A DNA stretch of 6,750 nucleotides. Source: Gammaproteobacteria bacterium. GTDB lineage: Bacteria > Pseudomonadota > Gammaproteobacteria > UBA6429 > Thiohalophilaceae. Shown here one piece after another: positions 6,380-6,750 of the stretch. Both the position numbers and the translations under genes were made by a program. The stretch is from NCBI GenBank assembly GCA_013152045.1, contig JAADGZ010000303.1, forward strand, positions 1-6,750. The letters run 5' to 3'. The first letter of the stretch is position 1, and each line of letters begins with the position of its first letter. Under the pieces are notes generated by a model. It worked only from the letters and a program-made list of their open reading frames with translations. It made no database searches and was not told where the DNA came from.

Positions 6380-6750
6380 ATGTCAGAGACAAATACGACA
6401 GCCGATAAATTGATTATTTTTGATACTACCTTGCGTGACGGTGAGCAGAGTCCCGGCGCCTCCATGACCATGGACGAAAAGGTGCGTATCGCCCGGGCGT
6501 TGGAAAAAATGCACGTCGATGTGATTGAAGCCGGTTTCCCGATTGCCAGTGTGGGTGATTTTGAAGCGGTGAAAGCCGTAGCCGAGGTCGTCAAAGACAG
6601 TACCATCTGTGGTTTGGCGCGAGCGCTGGACAAGGATATCGAACGCGTTGGTGAAGCCCTTAAACCAGCTAATTCAGGGCGTATTCATACCTTTATTGCC
6701 ACCTCGCCCATTCATATGAAAAGCAAGCTGCGCATGAGTCCGGAACAGGT
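6380..6750 (+). CDS. leuA: 2-Isopropylmalate synthase, N-terminal part (cut by window end)
   Basis: Condenses acetyl-CoA with 2-ketoisovalerate to 2-isopropylmalate, the first committed step of leucine synthesis, in the cytoplasm. Only the first 123 residues are in the window, out of about 510-520 for the bacterial form, so the C-terminal leucine-binding regulatory domain is not visible. The catalytic TIM-barrel start is clear: [13 protein letters not shown] (14-26), with Arg19 and Asp20 as the catalytic/metal residues; Glu-Ala-Gly-Phe-Pro (50-54); and [10 protein letters not shown] (103-112). AGGAG ends 7 nt before the ATG. The in-frame ATG at 6347 meets a stop two codons later, so 6380 is the start. 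Leader peptide and hairpin upstream suggest control by leucine supply. Confidence 0.97.
   Translation, partial: MSETNTTADKLIIFDTTLRDGEQSPGASMTMDEKVRIARALEKMHVDVIEAGFPIASVGDFEAVKAVAEVVKDSTICGLARALDKDIERVGEALKPANSGRIHTFIATSPIHMKSKLRMSPEQ

Noticed and set aside
6247..6633. Minus-strand open frame opposite leuA and its leader
   Set aside because: It is the antisense shadow of leuA and crosses the regulatory region; nothing in its translation is recognisable.

Overview
The window reads as a chromosomal housekeeping locus from a proteobacterium, most likely a gammaproteobacterium. The short class I ketol-acid reductoisomerase resembles the Pseudomonas enzyme as I remember it. The order ilvI-ilvH-ilvC followed by phospholipid genes and leuA is the kind of arrangement I know from beta- and gammaproteobacteria. 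Base composition looks close to balanced. No tRNA, rRNA, insertion sequence, CRISPR array or phage gene is visible.

Layout. On the minus strand at the left are a MIF-type tautomerase (16-360) and, just upstream of it, a secreted DUF4124 protein (377-838), probably co-transcribed. A 336-bp divergent region (839-1174) holds a candidate promoter for the plus strand. Next come ilvI (1175-2884), ilvH (2886-3380) and ilvC (3430-4440), closed by a clear rho-independent terminator (4452-4485). A phosphatidylserine decarboxylase homologue (4521-5153) and a phosphatidylserine synthase gene, pssA (5289-6095), follow. A good sigma70-type promoter overlaps the end of pssA and drives a short Leu-rich leader ORF (6135-6254), a structured leader RNA and leuA (6380 onwards, cut by the window edge).

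How the genes work together. IlvI and IlvH form acetohydroxyacid synthase and IlvC does the next step of the valine/isoleucine pathway. 2-Ketoisovalerate from that pathway is the substrate of LeuA, the first committed enzyme of leucine synthesis. PssA makes phosphatidylserine, which a Psd enzyme would convert to phosphatidylethanolamine.

The two points most worth attention are the following. (1) The Psd homologue has Ala where the family has the self-cleaving, pyruvoyl-forming Ser, and Phe where it has the conserved His, so it is probably not an active decarboxylase. (2) An unannotated leader peptide with five Leu codons in seven, two of them CTA, sits between a strong promoter and leuA, which points to leucine-responsive transcription attenuation.
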